A stretch of DNA of 64,000 nt from Dyadobacter sediminis (lineage in GTDB: Bacteria; Bacteroidota; Bacteroidia; Cytophagales; Spirosomataceae): contig NZ_VCEI01000021.1 in assembly GCF_005860765.1 (NCBI RefSeq), forward strand, positions 930,001 to 994,000. The letters are read 5' to 3'. Of the stretch, positions 35,028-44,871 are shown piece after piece. The notes beneath the pieces were generated by a model, which saw nothing but the letters and a program-made list of their open reading frames with translations, searched no databases and was not told the DNA's origin. Position 1 is the first letter of the stretch. Every line of letters begins with the position of its first letter. Both the position numbers and the translations under genes were made by a program.

Positions 35028-36982
35028 AACGTTGATAAAATTTTAATTTTAGTTTCGAGAGAAATAGATTTACTTAATTTAATACTTCCTAATACTAGCG
35101 AGGAAGGCACTTTTACCATAAAAGTAGGAGAGTACCATCCCAGCGGATTTTCTTCTTTTGCTTTACAGATTTCGTAATTCAGCTGCGAAGATAATTCAAT
35201 GTGAATTCTTAATTCCGTATCGCCGGGCCTTGACAAAATAAAATTTACCGGGTCAATCTGTTGGATCTGCACCGAAGGGTGTACATGGAAAGGCATTCTG
35301 AGCTGCGTTTCCTTCGTTCCTTCCAATGTGATTTCATCAGAAATCCTGAATTCAGATTGCTTTTTGTCGAATTCAAACGTTCTTCTGTGCAGCACACCGC
35401 TTTTCAGATACCCGTTGTGGCTCGCAACCACTTTTTGCGTATTGCCTTCTTTCTGAACAGATTCCACACTGCTTTCGAAATGCTGAAGCCACATGGTCGG
35501 GCCTGCCAGTTTCGCCTGATCTTCGTCACCAACGGCAATCGTATTGTGCGCAAGTGTGCTGACAAAGTACTTTCTTACTTCCGGATGCGTGTGATACGTA
35601 AATGTGCCGGGATCAACGAGAAACGGAAATCCGTCCAGATTGATAAAATACGAAAGTGAATCCGCATGGCCGTGCGCTGCAATGGACAGAAATCCAAGTG
35701 CTGCCGCATCAAGGTGCGCATATATTTCTTTACCTGTGTTTGTGGCGCCCTTGAAATAAAAATGTCCTTCTTCTGAATAGAATTTGCTTTCAAGCGGTAT
35801 GGCCGAAGGCGTGATATTGTTCCAGTATGCTTTGCCGTTCCGGTGCGCAGTCAGCAATTCCGATTTAATGTCCCATTCCGAATCCGGTCTCTTCCATTCA
35901 GGTTTTTGAAAAAGTACAGCCGCAGTATTCAGAATCGAGATGAAATTGTTGCTGTGCGTATCAAAATCCGGAAGGATTACACGGCCATCGTCTTCATCGC
36001 CATATTTCGGAAAGTTGCCTTTTGCATCCAGAAAATGATAAATGTACTCACAGATTTTGCTCAGCATATTTCCGTACGAAGCCGAAAACTTGATTCCATG
36101 CTGTTCGCCGACGACATAGCTGATCAGAAAGAAATCTGTAATAAACTGGATGTATTCCGCAGCTTCTTCTTTGTTAATACCATTTGCAGAATGCTGAACC
36201 AGAATTTCCTTTTCCAGCCCTTTTACCGCAAATTCCAGCCATTTGTCCGATTCTTCAAATTTCCAGAGACAATTGGCAATGAACAATCCGGCATATTCCG
36301 AGATCAAATGATTGTTTGCAGAGGAGTAATAAGATGGATTGTTATGCGCATAAAAGCAATGCTGATAAATCAGCGGCAGCCATATTTCGTTCGTAAATTT
36401 CTTGTAATCCGCGCCTGATGTCCATTTTTTATCATCTGCCAGCAGCAGCCAGCACCAATACCAATTGATCAGCCGGATGTTAACTTCAATGTTACTGTAC
36501 CAGTTTACACCTTTCAGATACGGATTCTGCGCATTCCAGTCGGTCATGATCCGGACAAACTGATCCAGAAATGATTTATCGCCGGTTTGTCTGTATTTGA
36601 TCAGGATCGGTAAAAGAAACTGCAGCCGGTTAACTTCCCAAACTACTTTTGCGCTTCCGAATGCATCTGAACGGATATTGATATCTTTTGAAAAAGACAT
36701 CGGGAAATCCTTTCCGGATGAAATATCATGATGAAAATTGATCGGTTTGTCCAGATCAATTTCCAGGCCGAAAAAATGGAATTTACCCGTTTCCGGCAGT
36801 TCAAACGCACTGAAATCAAAAGTCTTGAAGGAAGACAGATCCGCCGTACGGATCAAAGTGGATTTAGGAACAGTTAGCCTCTTCTTTTCAATTTTTTTCT
36901 TTACAAACTGACTGGTTCTGAACTGGATTTCACCAGCACTCATCGTTTTCAGACGATTGATCAACCATTTTACATCAGCCAT
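35024..36982 (-). CDS. Heparinase II/III family protein
   Basis: 652 residues with an N-terminal alpha-helical toroid (about 60-390: VWEVNRLQFLLPILIKY, NPSYYSSANNHLISEYAGL) and a C-terminal beta-sandwich with the heparinase II/III core AAHGHADSLSYFINLDGFPF, VDPGTFTYHTHPEVR and STLAHNTIAVG. Such proteins lyse uronic-acid polysaccharides, and alginate lyases of related families share the fold. There is no signal peptide, which is usual for members inside EPS operons, where they may act on the chain during or before export. It ends in a 4-bp overlap with the AlgD-like gene and starts 28 bp after the upstream GT4 gene, so it is clearly part of the EPS operon. Confidence 0.88.
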   Translation of the reverse strand: MADVKWLINRLKTMSAGEIQFRTSQFVKKKIEKKRLTVPKSTLIRTADLSSFKTFDFSAFELPETGKFHFFGLEIDLDKPINFHHDISSGKDFPMSFSKDINIRSDAFGSAKVVWEVNRLQFLLPILIKYRQTGDKSFLDQFVRIMTDWNAQNPYLKGVNWYSNIEVNIRLINWYWCWLLLADDKKWTSGADYKKFTNEIWLPLIYQHCFYAHNNPSYYSSANNHLISEYAGLFIANCLWKFEESDKWLEFAVKGLEKEILVQHSANGINKEEAAEYIQFITDFFLISYVVGEQHGIKFSASYGNMLSKICEYIYHFLDAKGNFPKYGDEDDGRVILPDFDTHSNNFISILNTAAVLFQKPEWKRPDSEWDIKSELLTAHRNGKAYWNNITPSAIPLESKFYSEEGHFYFKGATNTGKEIYAHLDAAALGFLSIAAHGHADSLSYFINLDGFPFLVDPGTFTYHTHPEVRKYFVSTLAHNTIAVGDEDQAKLAGPTMWLQHFESSVESVQKEGNTQKVVASHNGYLKSGVLHRRTFEFDKKQSEFRISDEITLEGTKETQLRMPFHVHPSVQIQQIDPVNFILSRPGDTELRIHIELSSQLNYEICKAKEENPLGWYSPTFMVKVPSSLVLGSIKLSKSISLETKIKILSTL

Positions 36983-37010
36983 ATTTATGGTAATTCTTTT
37001 GAAATAATAA

Positions 37011-38159
37011 TTATTGTGTAATTGCCGTATTCATTCTTTCCACCATCAGATCAATGCTGGCTTCTTCCTGAATCGTTTTCAATGCATTGGCGCTCAGTTG
37101 CTGCAGCAAAGCTTTGTCGCTTAGCAAATGAAGGATTTTGTCGGCAAGCTGCTTTTCATCATTTTCCTTTACAAAGTAGCCGTTCTGACCGTCGTGCAGC
37201 AACTGGATTTCAGGACTGTGAAAATCAATATCTTCGGTAATCAGCGGAAGTCCGTATGAAAATGCATGCACAATCGCCAGCCCGACATAACCCGGCATGA
37301 TGAAGATATCGGATGCAAGAAAGTATTGTCCGACAATCGTTTCCTCAAAAATATAGCCTGTAAAATGTACCTTGTTCTGAATGTTCAGGGAAACGGCCAG
37401 TTCTTTCAGCAATGTCATCTGGTCGCCGTCACCGACTACAATGAGATGAATGTTCGGGTCCTGTTTGTTGAGCAGCGCCATGGCCCGAATGATCGCATCT
37501 ACTTTTTTAAATTTGTTGAGCCTTCCGGAAAAAATGATCACTTTGGAATTCTCGTTCATTTCCGGAGAAACGGTTTTCAGGAACGAAGTACGATCAAAAC
37601 CTACTTTGATTTTTTCCTTAATCGCAAGCAGTCTGTTGGTATCCAGCGTATTGGGTGCAACATGAATTTTTTCTTTCGGAAATCCTTTTTCAATCAGGTA
37701 ATCCCTTCCTGCATAGGAAAAAGTCACAATGGAATCGGCCAGTGTAAAGAAATAGTAATTCTGTGCAGCTTTGAACAACTTTTTAAGCGGATTTTTGATC
37801 GGTTTGTGATCATATGCATGCGTCCACGCAATGAACTTGATCCCGGCCAGTTTGCAAAGCAGGATGCCGATGTATTCCGTCAGCTGCGTTCCGTTATTCA
37901 ATCCAAGCACATAGCCGGGCTTGTTTTTAAGCATGTAGGACAAAGCGCCCGGAAAGAAACTTTTTTTGGCTTCATCTGAAAATACATTTTTGAAAATTTT
38001 GTATTTCAGACGGTCATTTTCATGAAGGTACGGTTTCAGCTGGCCGGTAGTCAGAATTTCCACCTGATAATCGTGCTTGTTGGCAAGATAGGTAAGAACT
38101 TCATTGCGGTAATGCTGCCAGTTGGCATCCCGTGAAATGAAATATAGCTTTTTACTCAT
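37011..38159 (-). CDS. Glycosyltransferase family 4
   Basis: 382-residue GT-B transferase of the EPS operon. The N-terminal half has HYRNEVLTYLAN and AWTHAYDHKPIKN, and the donor-binding half IIFSGRLNKFKKVDAIIRAM, HLIVVGDGDQMTLLKEL, VHFTGYIFEETI and VGLAIVHAFSYGLPLITEDI. It has conserved serine/glycine turns but the usual E-x7-E pair is modified here, with VH-x-F-S-Y-G-LP in its place. It lies between the heparinase-like gene (28 bp downstream) and a second GT4 gene (59 bp upstream). Sugar specificity cannot be told from sequence. Confidence 0.88.
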   Translation of the reverse strand: MSKKLYFISRDANWQHYRNEVLTYLANKHDYQVEILTTGQLKPYLHENDRLKYKIFKNVFSDEAKKSFFPGALSYMLKNKPGYVLGLNNGTQLTEYIGILLCKLAGIKFIAWTHAYDHKPIKNPLKKLFKAAQNYYFFTLADSIVTFSYAGRDYLIEKGFPKEKIHVAPNTLDTNRLLAIKEKIKVGFDRTSFLKTVSPEMNENSKVIIFSGRLNKFKKVDAIIRAMALLNKQDPNIHLIVVGDGDQMTLLKELAVSLNIQNKVHFTGYIFEETIVGQYFLASDIFIMPGYVGLAIVHAFSYGLPLITEDIDFHSPEIQLLHDGQNGYFVKENDEKQLADKILHLLSDKALLQQLSANALKTIQEEASIDLMVERMNTAITQ

Positions 38160-38218
38160 ATAATTTTAAAGTAGAGTGTTTTCAGTAGATGATAGAATCA
38201 GTGTTTACGGAGGTTGTT

Positions 38219-39322
38219 TTATAGTATTTCTTTGTAAATATTGAAAAAGTGCTCTGCGGTAATTTCCATATTGAACTGCTCGGCAAAGGCTCTGCGTTTT
38301 TTCTTGTGTTCATCCGAAAGCAAATCGCGGTTTTGATAATAGTTGTCAAAAGCGCCTGCAAGTGCGTTAACATCACTGACCACGTTTTCCGGTTCTATTT
38401 TTTCGATGAGTTCCGTAATGCCGCCGCCGTCTTTAAAAACAAGAACAGGCTTCCCGAGATACAGACATTCAATGGCAACCAGACCAAATGCTTCAGTTGT
38501 AGAAGGGAACACACAAACGTCCATTAATGACTGATAATGGGTCACATTGGTCGTATATCCGGTAAATGTAACCTTGTTTTCGATATGAAGCTCTTTTACA
38601 AGCTTTTTCAGATTGTCCATTTCAGTCCCGTCGCCAACCAGCAGTAATGTAACGTCCTCTTTGCCAGCCTGAAACAATGCAAATGAACGAATCAGCAGAT
38701 CAACGCGCTTCCAGGGAATAAACCTGGAAGATGTTCCGATGACAAAATGGTTTTTATTTACCGGAAGAATCGGTTCTGCACTGTTTTTGGGAGCGGTATC
38801 CGCTGCAAAAGTAACCCCGTTGTAAACGACCTGGTTATGCTCGTTTGAAATGCCTCTTTCCTTCCAGAACTGCTTGGTGTAATGTGAGTTATAAGTAACA
38901 TAATCCACTTTTGTATTCAGGAAATTTCGGAGCATCATTCTTTTCAGGAAATCAGTTTTTTTGGTTACCCGGCCAATCCCGTCGACGCTGTGCTGCGTGA
39001 AAATCCTTTTTGATCCGGATCGGGATGCAAGCAAATCCCGTATCGGAAGAAACGTATGAAAATGCAGAATGTCGAAATCCAGTGAAATCTTTTTGAATGC
39101 TGCATATTTATTGATGTCAAGATCAAACGGTTTGATATTCAGAAAAAAACATTTGACGCCGGTTGCAATAAACATTTCTTTAAGATTTCCATCCGGCCTT
39201 GAAAACAGGAGTGAAATATCCAGCTGCGGATTATTCTGTTGTACTTTGGTTAAATAATAAACAAAAGTTTCAATGCCGCCGATAGACGGGTTATTAAGAA
39301 TATGCAGTACTTTAATTTTCAT
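38219..39322 (-). CDS. Glycosyltransferase family 4
   Basis: 367 residues from the ATG at 39322 (MKIKVLHILNNPSIGGIETF), the expected GT4 N-terminus; the frame extends upstream to 39367, but that part looks unlike a GT. The donor-binding domain has IGTSSRFIPWKRVDLLIRSF, LLLVGDGTEMDNLK, VTFTGYTTN and PSTTEAFGLVAIECLYLGKP with the E-x7-E motif. It follows the polymerase candidate after 142 bp. AACGTTGAG lies 13 bp upstream of the start. The acceptor and donor sugars are unknown. Confidence 0.9.
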   Translation of the reverse strand: MKIKVLHILNNPSIGGIETFVYYLTKVQQNNPQLDISLLFSRPDGNLKEMFIATGVKCFFLNIKPFDLDINKYAAFKKISLDFDILHFHTFLPIRDLLASRSGSKRIFTQHSVDGIGRVTKKTDFLKRMMLRNFLNTKVDYVTYNSHYTKQFWKERGISNEHNQVVYNGVTFAADTAPKNSAEPILPVNKNHFVIGTSSRFIPWKRVDLLIRSFALFQAGKEDVTLLLVGDGTEMDNLKKLVKELHIENKVTFTGYTTNVTHYQSLMDVCVFPSTTEAFGLVAIECLYLGKPVLVFKDGGGITELIEKIEPENVVSDVNALAGAFDNYYQNRDLLSDEHKKKRRAFAEQFNMEITAEHFFNIYKEIL

Positions 39323-39334
39323 AATAATTCTTAA

Positions 39335-39343
39335 AACGTTGAG
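39335..39343 (+). promoter_or_regulatory. AACGTTGAG motif upstream of a GT4 gene
   Basis: One of the recurring CGTTGAG motifs of the EPS locus, 13 bp upstream of the GT4 start at 39322 and within the only sizeable gap of this part of the operon. Confidence 0.3.
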
Positions 39344-39464
39344 CATTGACTGAACAGACCACGGCACTGTTATTTGTATGAATGCCTTTAATTCGATCTG
39401 TTGCTGCAGAAATGATTACTTTAAATCAACTGCCAATTTTCATTAATGCAGAAAAGTTAATCGG

Positions 39465-40715
39465 TCAGCCGATTGCAATCGTTTCTACTGATTTAGTGCG
39501 TACCATTCTGGCTGCTTTTTCCGCTTTTTCTTTTTTATCCGCATGCAAAATCCGGTACTGTGCCATGCATAAAATAGTCATGGCATTCACAACCATTGTG
39601 TTTACTGCAAGCGAATTATTGGAAGATGCTGCAATCAAAAAGCATCCGAGTACAGCATACCGGTTATATAATCCCCACGGAAAACCCAGTTTTGTAATCT
39701 TGAAAAGAAAAATAATAAAGTAAACGGCAAGATAAGCTGTAAATACAATACCATATTTAAGTACCCAGATTATCCAGAAATTTTCAATGATTTTGATGTT
39801 ATAGATGTACATGAGGTAATCTATAAGTTCTTGTGGCGTTCCCCAGATAATTTCATTCCATGAAATACCCAAAAACAAACTGTAAGCACCAAAACGAACT
39901 TCTGTACTATTATCCTGAAAACTTCCGACCGCTGTGATCCTTGTGCCGAGTGATGTATAAAATACGATGTAAATAACGCTTACAAACAAAATAACAAGCG
40001 TGGCAATATTCTTCATTGAAAAGTTTAATTTACCATTTTCAACGAATTTCAAACTGAGTAAAGTAATACCAAGAGAAAAGGCCACCAATCCCGATCTTAC
40101 ACCAAAACTTGCCAGCGCACCAACAGTAAGGGCAATGATAATCATTTGTCTGACAAAGTTCTTTTCATATGCATAAAAGAACAGACCAAAAAATATCAAA
40201 AAAAGCGAGTTATTCAGCGGATGGCCCTGAAATGCATTGGAGCGAAAAAGAATTGCCGTTTCATTAATTGGAAATAATTTGAAGCGGAAAACATTTTCAA
40301 GAATCGCGAGGACACAATCGGAATAAAAAAATATTTTCAGGATTAACATGACTTGTCTCCATCTCTTAATATCCATAAACTGGAAATTGTAAATGACAAG
40401 CGCAGGGCAAAAAAGCACATTAAACAAAAACAGATTCCCTTTCGAAGTACCGTAGGTTAATGAATAGATAAGTACAATTGCAACACAGATGGTATAGCCC
40501 CAGTATTCCTTAAATATTCCGACAAAATAATTGTATCGGATTACATTATAAATGGTAAGTAAAATCAGAAAATAGCCCAGCGGGTGAATACGGAAAATAG
40601 CTGAACCACCTGCGTCAGATTGCGGATATCCAATGAAAAGTAAAACACCCGGCCCGCCAAACATGCAGAGCATCGTTGCGATTATCGGAAACCATTTTTT
40701 ATCAAAAATTGCCAT
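39465..40715 (-). CDS. Candidate O-antigen/EPS polymerase (Wzy-like) membrane protein
   Basis: 416-residue polytopic inner-membrane protein with about ten to eleven hydrophobic segments, a large loop at about residues 255-300 (VGSFQDNSTEVRFGAYSLFL) and short charged ends. The pattern and location fit the O-antigen ligase/Wzy superfamily, whose members show little sequence conservation. It would join repeat units in the periplasm. It lies 11 bp after the upstream GT-like gene. Support is context plus topology, so an O-antigen ligase or another polymerase type is possible. Confidence 0.7.
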   Translation of the reverse strand: MAIFDKKWFPIIATMLCMFGGPGVLLFIGYPQSDAGGSAIFRIHPLGYFLILLTIYNVIRYNYFVGIFKEYWGYTICVAIVLIYSLTYGTSKGNLFLFNVLFCPALVIYNFQFMDIKRWRQVMLILKIFFYSDCVLAILENVFRFKLFPINETAILFRSNAFQGHPLNNSLFLIFFGLFFYAYEKNFVRQMIIIALTVGALASFGVRSGLVAFSLGITLLSLKFVENGKLNFSMKNIATLVILFVSVIYIVFYTSLGTRITAVGSFQDNSTEVRFGAYSLFLGISWNEIIWGTPQELIDYLMYIYNIKIIENFWIIWVLKYGIVFTAYLAVYFIIFLFKITKLGFPWGLYNRYAVLGCFLIAASSNNSLAVNTMVVNAMTILCMAQYRILHADKKEKAEKAARMVRTKSVETIAIG

Positions 40716-40726
40716 AAGTGTGGTAT

Positions 40727-41833
40727 TTAAATCATGCTGAGAAGTTGTTCGGCTCTTTTTTCGCTTGAATTCAGTGACGCCATATATTTGGCTTTTTCTG
40801 TAAAATCTTCTCCATTCTTGATTTTCTGAATCATTAATCCTAGTTGCTCTACAAACTCGGAAGAACCGGTTACGCCTACGGCAACTTCTTTAAGAGATTC
40901 GTAATCATTGTGATTTTTCTGAAAAACAACCGGCTTTCCGAGTGCCAGATACTGATACATCTTATTATGATGATGATAGGAAGCATGTTCACTGATTGCA
41001 TCAATCATAATGCATATATCCCATGTCATTACTTCTTGCGGAAGTTGTGTGTAATGGATATAACCTTTATAGTTTACATTCGGAGCACTGATTATCTTTT
41101 GAAATATTTCTTTTTCCGGCGCGTTTGCAGGAAAATTATCCTTTCCGGCCAGAATAAAAGTTACATTTTTCATTTTTTGTACAACTTCATAAAGCAGATG
41201 GATATCCGTAGCTTCCATAAAGTTCCCTGCAAAGCCAACAGTAATTTCATCGTTTACCGATCTGGATTTTTTTTCATTTAGTTTCCTAGGATCCCAAACT
41301 TCAAGATCTACGCAATTGGGCCAGTAAACGATTTTCTTATCCGTAATAGAATAATATTTTTGTACATATACTTCTTTCAAAGCCATGCTTGTAGCCATAA
41401 TAACATCGGCCATTTCAATGACTTTTCTGGTTTCATCCAGCGTATTTCCCATGGTATGATACGCATCGCTCAAAATTACAATCTTCTTTTTGTCTTTGAT
41501 ATAAGGCCCGAAGATATGATTGTGCGGACGTGAAAGAATTACAGTGTCGAAATCTTCCAGATGAAAGTTTTTGCGCATGCGGTTAATCATAAAATTGATG
41601 TAATTCAGAATCCTGAATCTTCTGATTAACTGATACGGGAAATAATAAAAAAACGGTGTAATTTCAAGATGGTCGCTATGCAGTCTCAGCTCTTGCGGAA
41701 ACCAGTATGAAACGGTTGAAATGCATTTCGTTCCCGGCGACAATTTGGCAATTGACTCCAGTGTAGCTCTTCTGGTATAAGCCGTAAAATCAAAAACATT
41801 ACACAGAATAAGTATTTTATGAGCTTGATTCAT
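40727..41833 (-). CDS. Glycosyltransferase (GT4-like)
   Basis: 368 residues from the ATG at 41833 (MNQAHKILILCNVFDF); another in-frame ATG at 41872 gives 13 more residues that look unlike a GT start. The protein has GT-B features: DAYHTMGNTLDETRKVI, MATSMALKEVYVQKY, YWPNCVDLEVWDP, TVGFAGNFMEATDIHLLYEV, TFILAGKDNFP and YHHHNKMYQYLALGKPVVFQ. The last part parallels the donor-binding end of GT4 enzymes, with an aromatic-rich variant. It sits directly before the polymerase candidate in the EPS operon. Donor and acceptor are unknown. Confidence 0.8.
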   Translation of the reverse strand: MNQAHKILILCNVFDFTAYTRRATLESIAKLSPGTKCISTVSYWFPQELRLHSDHLEITPFFYYFPYQLIRRFRILNYINFMINRMRKNFHLEDFDTVILSRPHNHIFGPYIKDKKKIVILSDAYHTMGNTLDETRKVIEMADVIMATSMALKEVYVQKYYSITDKKIVYWPNCVDLEVWDPRKLNEKKSRSVNDEITVGFAGNFMEATDIHLLYEVVQKMKNVTFILAGKDNFPANAPEKEIFQKIISAPNVNYKGYIHYTQLPQEVMTWDICIMIDAISEHASYHHHNKMYQYLALGKPVVFQKNHNDYESLKEVAVGVTGSSEFVEQLGLMIQKIKNGEDFTEKAKYMASLNSSEKRAEQLLSMI

Positions 41834-41883
41834 TCCTTTTACTGATAAATAAATCCGTTGAGTTGCATTCAATTTTTTTTTGA

Positions 41884-42747
41884 CTATTCCCTGTTTGCCT
41901 GGTTTCCGTAAGAAATCCTTATTTTTTCTACACTGCAGGTAATTGCCAGGTAATATTTGATGGAATAAACTTTAAGTTTCTGGCTGAAAGACAAGTCATT
42001 TCCGTACTTTTTGATCTGATGGAATGCAATTCGCAACGGTGGTTTCAGGTTTTTCATCAAATCCAGAACAGCCATCGTTTTTGACAGATTATCGCCTCCA
42101 ACCACACGCTTTGTCTTTTTGATCAGATCAGACATTTTGTCTCGGGCCGGATGTTTTATAACCACATTGTGACCATAAACAATTTTGAAACCCGCATTGG
42201 AAGCTCGTTTGGACCATTCGTAATCACCGCCGGAAAGCAGCTCTTCATTAAATATTCCAACTTTGTCAAATACATGTTTGTAAGTAAACATATTGCCGGT
42301 AACACTCAGTCCGCTTTTGACAATTTCTTCCTGTTTGAAAGCGTATACTTTTTCGTATAATTCCGCAGGAGTAAGGTCATTGCTCTTGAAAAACAACTCT
42401 ATATTTCCGGCTATTCTGCTTACGTCTTTATGCTTTTTCAGATAATCAACCGCATTGTAAATCCAGTCTTGTGCAGGAATACAATCAGAATCGGTAAAGC
42501 CTATAATATCGCCTTGCACCAGTCGGATTCCTGCATTTCTGGCTGCGTAAGAACCCGGTCTTGCTTCCGTTACGATTTTACAGTTAACAGGAACCGGATA
42601 ATTTTCAGGAACCAGGTCAGCAGGATTATTATTGATTACAATAATTTCAAAATCACTGGCAGGAAAAGTTTGCTCTTCCAATGCTTTCAGGCATAGTAAA
42701 AGACGGTTCCAATCCTTATATGTCGGTATTATAATGGATACTAGCAC
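41884..42747 (-). CDS. Glycosyltransferase family 2 (GTG start)
   Basis: 287-residue GT-A transferase. It begins MLVSIIIPTYKDWNRLLLCL with a GTG codon; a stop codon lies a few codons upstream and no ATG fits, so the GTG is forced. Conserved features are VINNNP, ARPGSYAARNAGI, GFTDSDCIPAQDW (the DSD nucleotide-binding motif) and LLSGGDYEWSKRAS. It has a hydrophilic C-terminus and no obvious membrane span. It lies 38 bp after the next GT2 gene upstream and probably adds one sugar to the EPS repeat. Confidence 0.9.
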   Translation of the reverse strand: MLVSIIIPTYKDWNRLLLCLKALEEQTFPASDFEIIVINNNPADLVPENYPVPVNCKIVTEARPGSYAARNAGIRLVQGDIIGFTDSDCIPAQDWIYNAVDYLKKHKDVSRIAGNIELFFKSNDLTPAELYEKVYAFKQEEIVKSGLSVTGNMFTYKHVFDKVGIFNEELLSGGDYEWSKRASNAGFKIVYGHNVVIKHPARDKMSDLIKKTKRVVGGDNLSKTMAVLDLMKNLKPPLRIAFHQIKKYGNDLSFSQKLKVYSIKYYLAITCSVEKIRISYGNQANRE

Positions 42748-42785
42748 GACGCTTATATTTTAATCTGAAAGATCATACTGCTATT

Positions 42786-43718
42786 TTATCTGCTCGTTTT
42801 ATTGCCAAGGATTAATGATTTAACGTTGCTTTTAAGCGTGCGTTTTGTATCATTCCAATAGGCGTTAAATCTCAGATTATAGGGAACATCTATGGAAAAA
42901 CCTTTCAGCTTTTCTGATTGATATTTCTTTACATTAATCCCGTTTCCAGCAAGTTCCTGATAAATATACTTGTGAATCATGGCTTCTCTTTCTTTCGTAA
43001 GCTGGCCGGTTTCTGTCAGATATTCAAAAATCTGTAATCTCAGATTAATCCTGTTGTCAATGATTTTAAGCATTTTACTTTTATCAGGATTTTTTGAGAT
43101 AGCACTGTCCGTTTTATGAATCAGCGTATTTGTACTTTCTTCAAAAATGACCTTGCCGCCGGCTTTCAGCATTCTGAACATCATATCGTATTCCTGCGAT
43201 GATGTCAGCTGTTCATTCCAGCCATTGATCTTATCAAGTATTTCTTTTTTCCAGAGAATGGCACTTGTAATTCCAAGCTGGGAAGTTGTTAGACCGATCC
43301 ACACATCGGCAGAATATAACGGCCTGATGCTTCTTACGGTTTTTTCACCTTTTTTCTCAATCAATTCAGCATTTCCAATAATACAGTCTGCATTGTTTTG
43401 TTCTGCCGAATTCAACTGATTTTTTATTTTATCAGGCAGCAATTCGTCATCTGCATCGAGATACTGAACCCATTTTCCTTTTGCATTCTGAAGCCCTTTA
43501 TTTCGTGCAGCCGGAGCGCCTTTTTTGTTTTCCTGAAAAATAAAAATGCGTTCCGGATTTTTGCTTTGGCAAAGTTCAAGTACTTTCTGTGTATTGTCCG
43601 TAGAATTATTATTTACCAACAAGAGTTCCCAGTCCTCAAAAGTCTGCCTAATAACACTATCAATGGCACGATTAATGAAACCTTCGCAATTGTAGCATGG
43701 AATAATAATGGATACCAT
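42786..43718 (-). CDS. Glycosyltransferase family 2
   Basis: 310-residue inverting GT-A transferase: VSIIIPCYNCEGFINRAIDS, VNNNSTDNTQKVLE, GAPAARNKGLQNAKGKWVQ and YLDADDELLP, the DXD-type motif near residues 87-90, plus SQEYDMMFRML in the acceptor region. It is in the middle of the EPS operon, 34 bp after the pyruvyl transferase gene. Which sugar it transfers cannot be told. Confidence 0.92.
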   Translation of the reverse strand: MVSIIIPCYNCEGFINRAIDSVIRQTFEDWELLLVNNNSTDNTQKVLELCQSKNPERIFIFQENKKGAPAARNKGLQNAKGKWVQYLDADDELLPDKIKNQLNSAEQNNADCIIGNAELIEKKGEKTVRSIRPLYSADVWIGLTTSQLGITSAILWKKEILDKINGWNEQLTSSQEYDMMFRMLKAGGKVIFEESTNTLIHKTDSAISKNPDKSKMLKIIDNRINLRLQIFEYLTETGQLTKEREAMIHKYIYQELAGNGINVKKYQSEKLKGFSIDVPYNLRFNAYWNDTKRTLKSNVKSLILGNKTSR

Positions 43719-43752
43719 GTTGATAGTTTAAATAATCCGGTTGACTATAATG

Positions 43753-44871
43753 TTACTGATTGAAAATATTGTTCAGTTTGTCTTCAATTACTTTTTTATT
43801 TCCAGCCTGAATGGTTTTGAATTCAGCCATCATTTCATTGCTTTTTGAAAGTCCTTTTTTCAGTCTTTCCGCATTCGCGTTTGCATTTTCCTTTACATCA
43901 AGGATCAGTTCTTTCAGGTTATTATCGTGAAAAATACTGGTTATTTTTTTGTTGTCTTTCTGATCAACCAATGCAAAAGACAAACCTCCGCATTTTAATG
44001 CAAGCAGCAAAACATGGAGCCTGTTACTTACAATGAATTTGGCGCTTCCGTAAATTTTATTGGCTTCTTTAAGCGTCAGTTTACTGTCTACAAATTCGCA
44101 GTCAAATTCATTTTTCAGGTTTTCATACAGTTCTACGCAAGCATCTCTGTCGTATTTTACCTGATAGGTAATCATGACCTTAAGTGATTGCTGGCCGGCA
44201 TGGATCAGTAACTCCCTGAACTTTGCAATAAGCGGCTGAAGGTAAGCCGAATCATGTTCCTTTCCGTACGCATTGGAGCGCAGGCTGATCACCACGTAAT
44301 CACCGGCTTGTTTTTCTATTTTTTCAGGCGCATATGCCCATGCAAGGTCCGGAAAATACTGCGGATTTTTAAAATTATATTGCTGCGCAATTTTCAAAGA
44401 TTCATGATCTCTTAATGCGTAATAATGGTATGCACGCGATCCGATGGATTCTGCCCAGCCGTTCGGAACATCCACGGGGCCAATTGAAAAACCGATCCTG
44501 CAAATCCGCAACCCCAGCATCTTCAGCAGATTCATTTTCAGATTCAGCTTCAGCGTTGACATGGCAAGATCGTTGCCGGTTCTGGAAGTGTGGCCAGGCT
44601 GAATAAAAAGATAGTACTGATATTTTTTGGAAAACAATTGTTTCACCAGCAGCGAAGAAAGCGTTTTCAACAACTGATTTCCTGAAATTTTTGATAAACG
44701 CTGATCCGCAGGAGAAGTACTGATTTCATCAACAAACCAGGAAGGAGCTGAAAGATCGTCTACTACAATCTGACCATATGGACGCAGCAATTCAACTTCC
44801 ACCAGATTGATCAGCAGATCTCCGATATTTTCAGTTTGCTTCGCAGGTTTAAAAAAAATAATATTTTTCAC
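43753..44871 (-). CDS. Polysaccharide pyruvyl transferase (cytoplasmic type, GTG start)
   Basis: 372 residues, expected to add a pyruvate ketal from phosphoenolpyruvate to an EPS sugar, giving extra negative charge. Features are TENIGDLLINLVEVELL (the N-x-GD motif), YYALRDHESLKIAQQ, FPDLAWAY, YVVISLRSN and FIVSNRLHVLLLAL, the family's S-x-RLH motif. It starts with GTG that overlaps the flippase stop by 4 bp (GTGA), showing translational coupling. It has no signal peptide, in contrast to the Tat-tagged relative at 19434-20729. This is the likely working pyruvyl transferase of the operon. Confidence 0.87.
   Translation of the reverse strand: MKNIIFFKPAKQTENIGDLLINLVEVELLRPYGQIVVDDLSAPSWFVDEISTSPADQRLSKISGNQLLKTLSSLLVKQLFSKKYQYYLFIQPGHTSRTGNDLAMSTLKLNLKMNLLKMLGLRICRIGFSIGPVDVPNGWAESIGSRAYHYYALRDHESLKIAQQYNFKNPQYFPDLAWAYAPEKIEKQAGDYVVISLRSNAYGKEHDSAYLQPLIAKFRELLIHAGQQSLKVMITYQVKYDRDACVELYENLKNEFDCEFVDSKLTLKEANKIYGSAKFIVSNRLHVLLLALKCGGLSFALVDQKDNKKITSIFHDNNLKELILDVKENANANAERLKKGLSKSNEMMAEFKTIQAGNKKVIEDKLNNIFNQ

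Noticed and set aside
37266-37979. 237-residue plus-strand frame inside the GT4 gene
   Set aside because: Antisense shadow of a clear glycosyltransferase; Phe/Lys/Asn-rich and without domain features.
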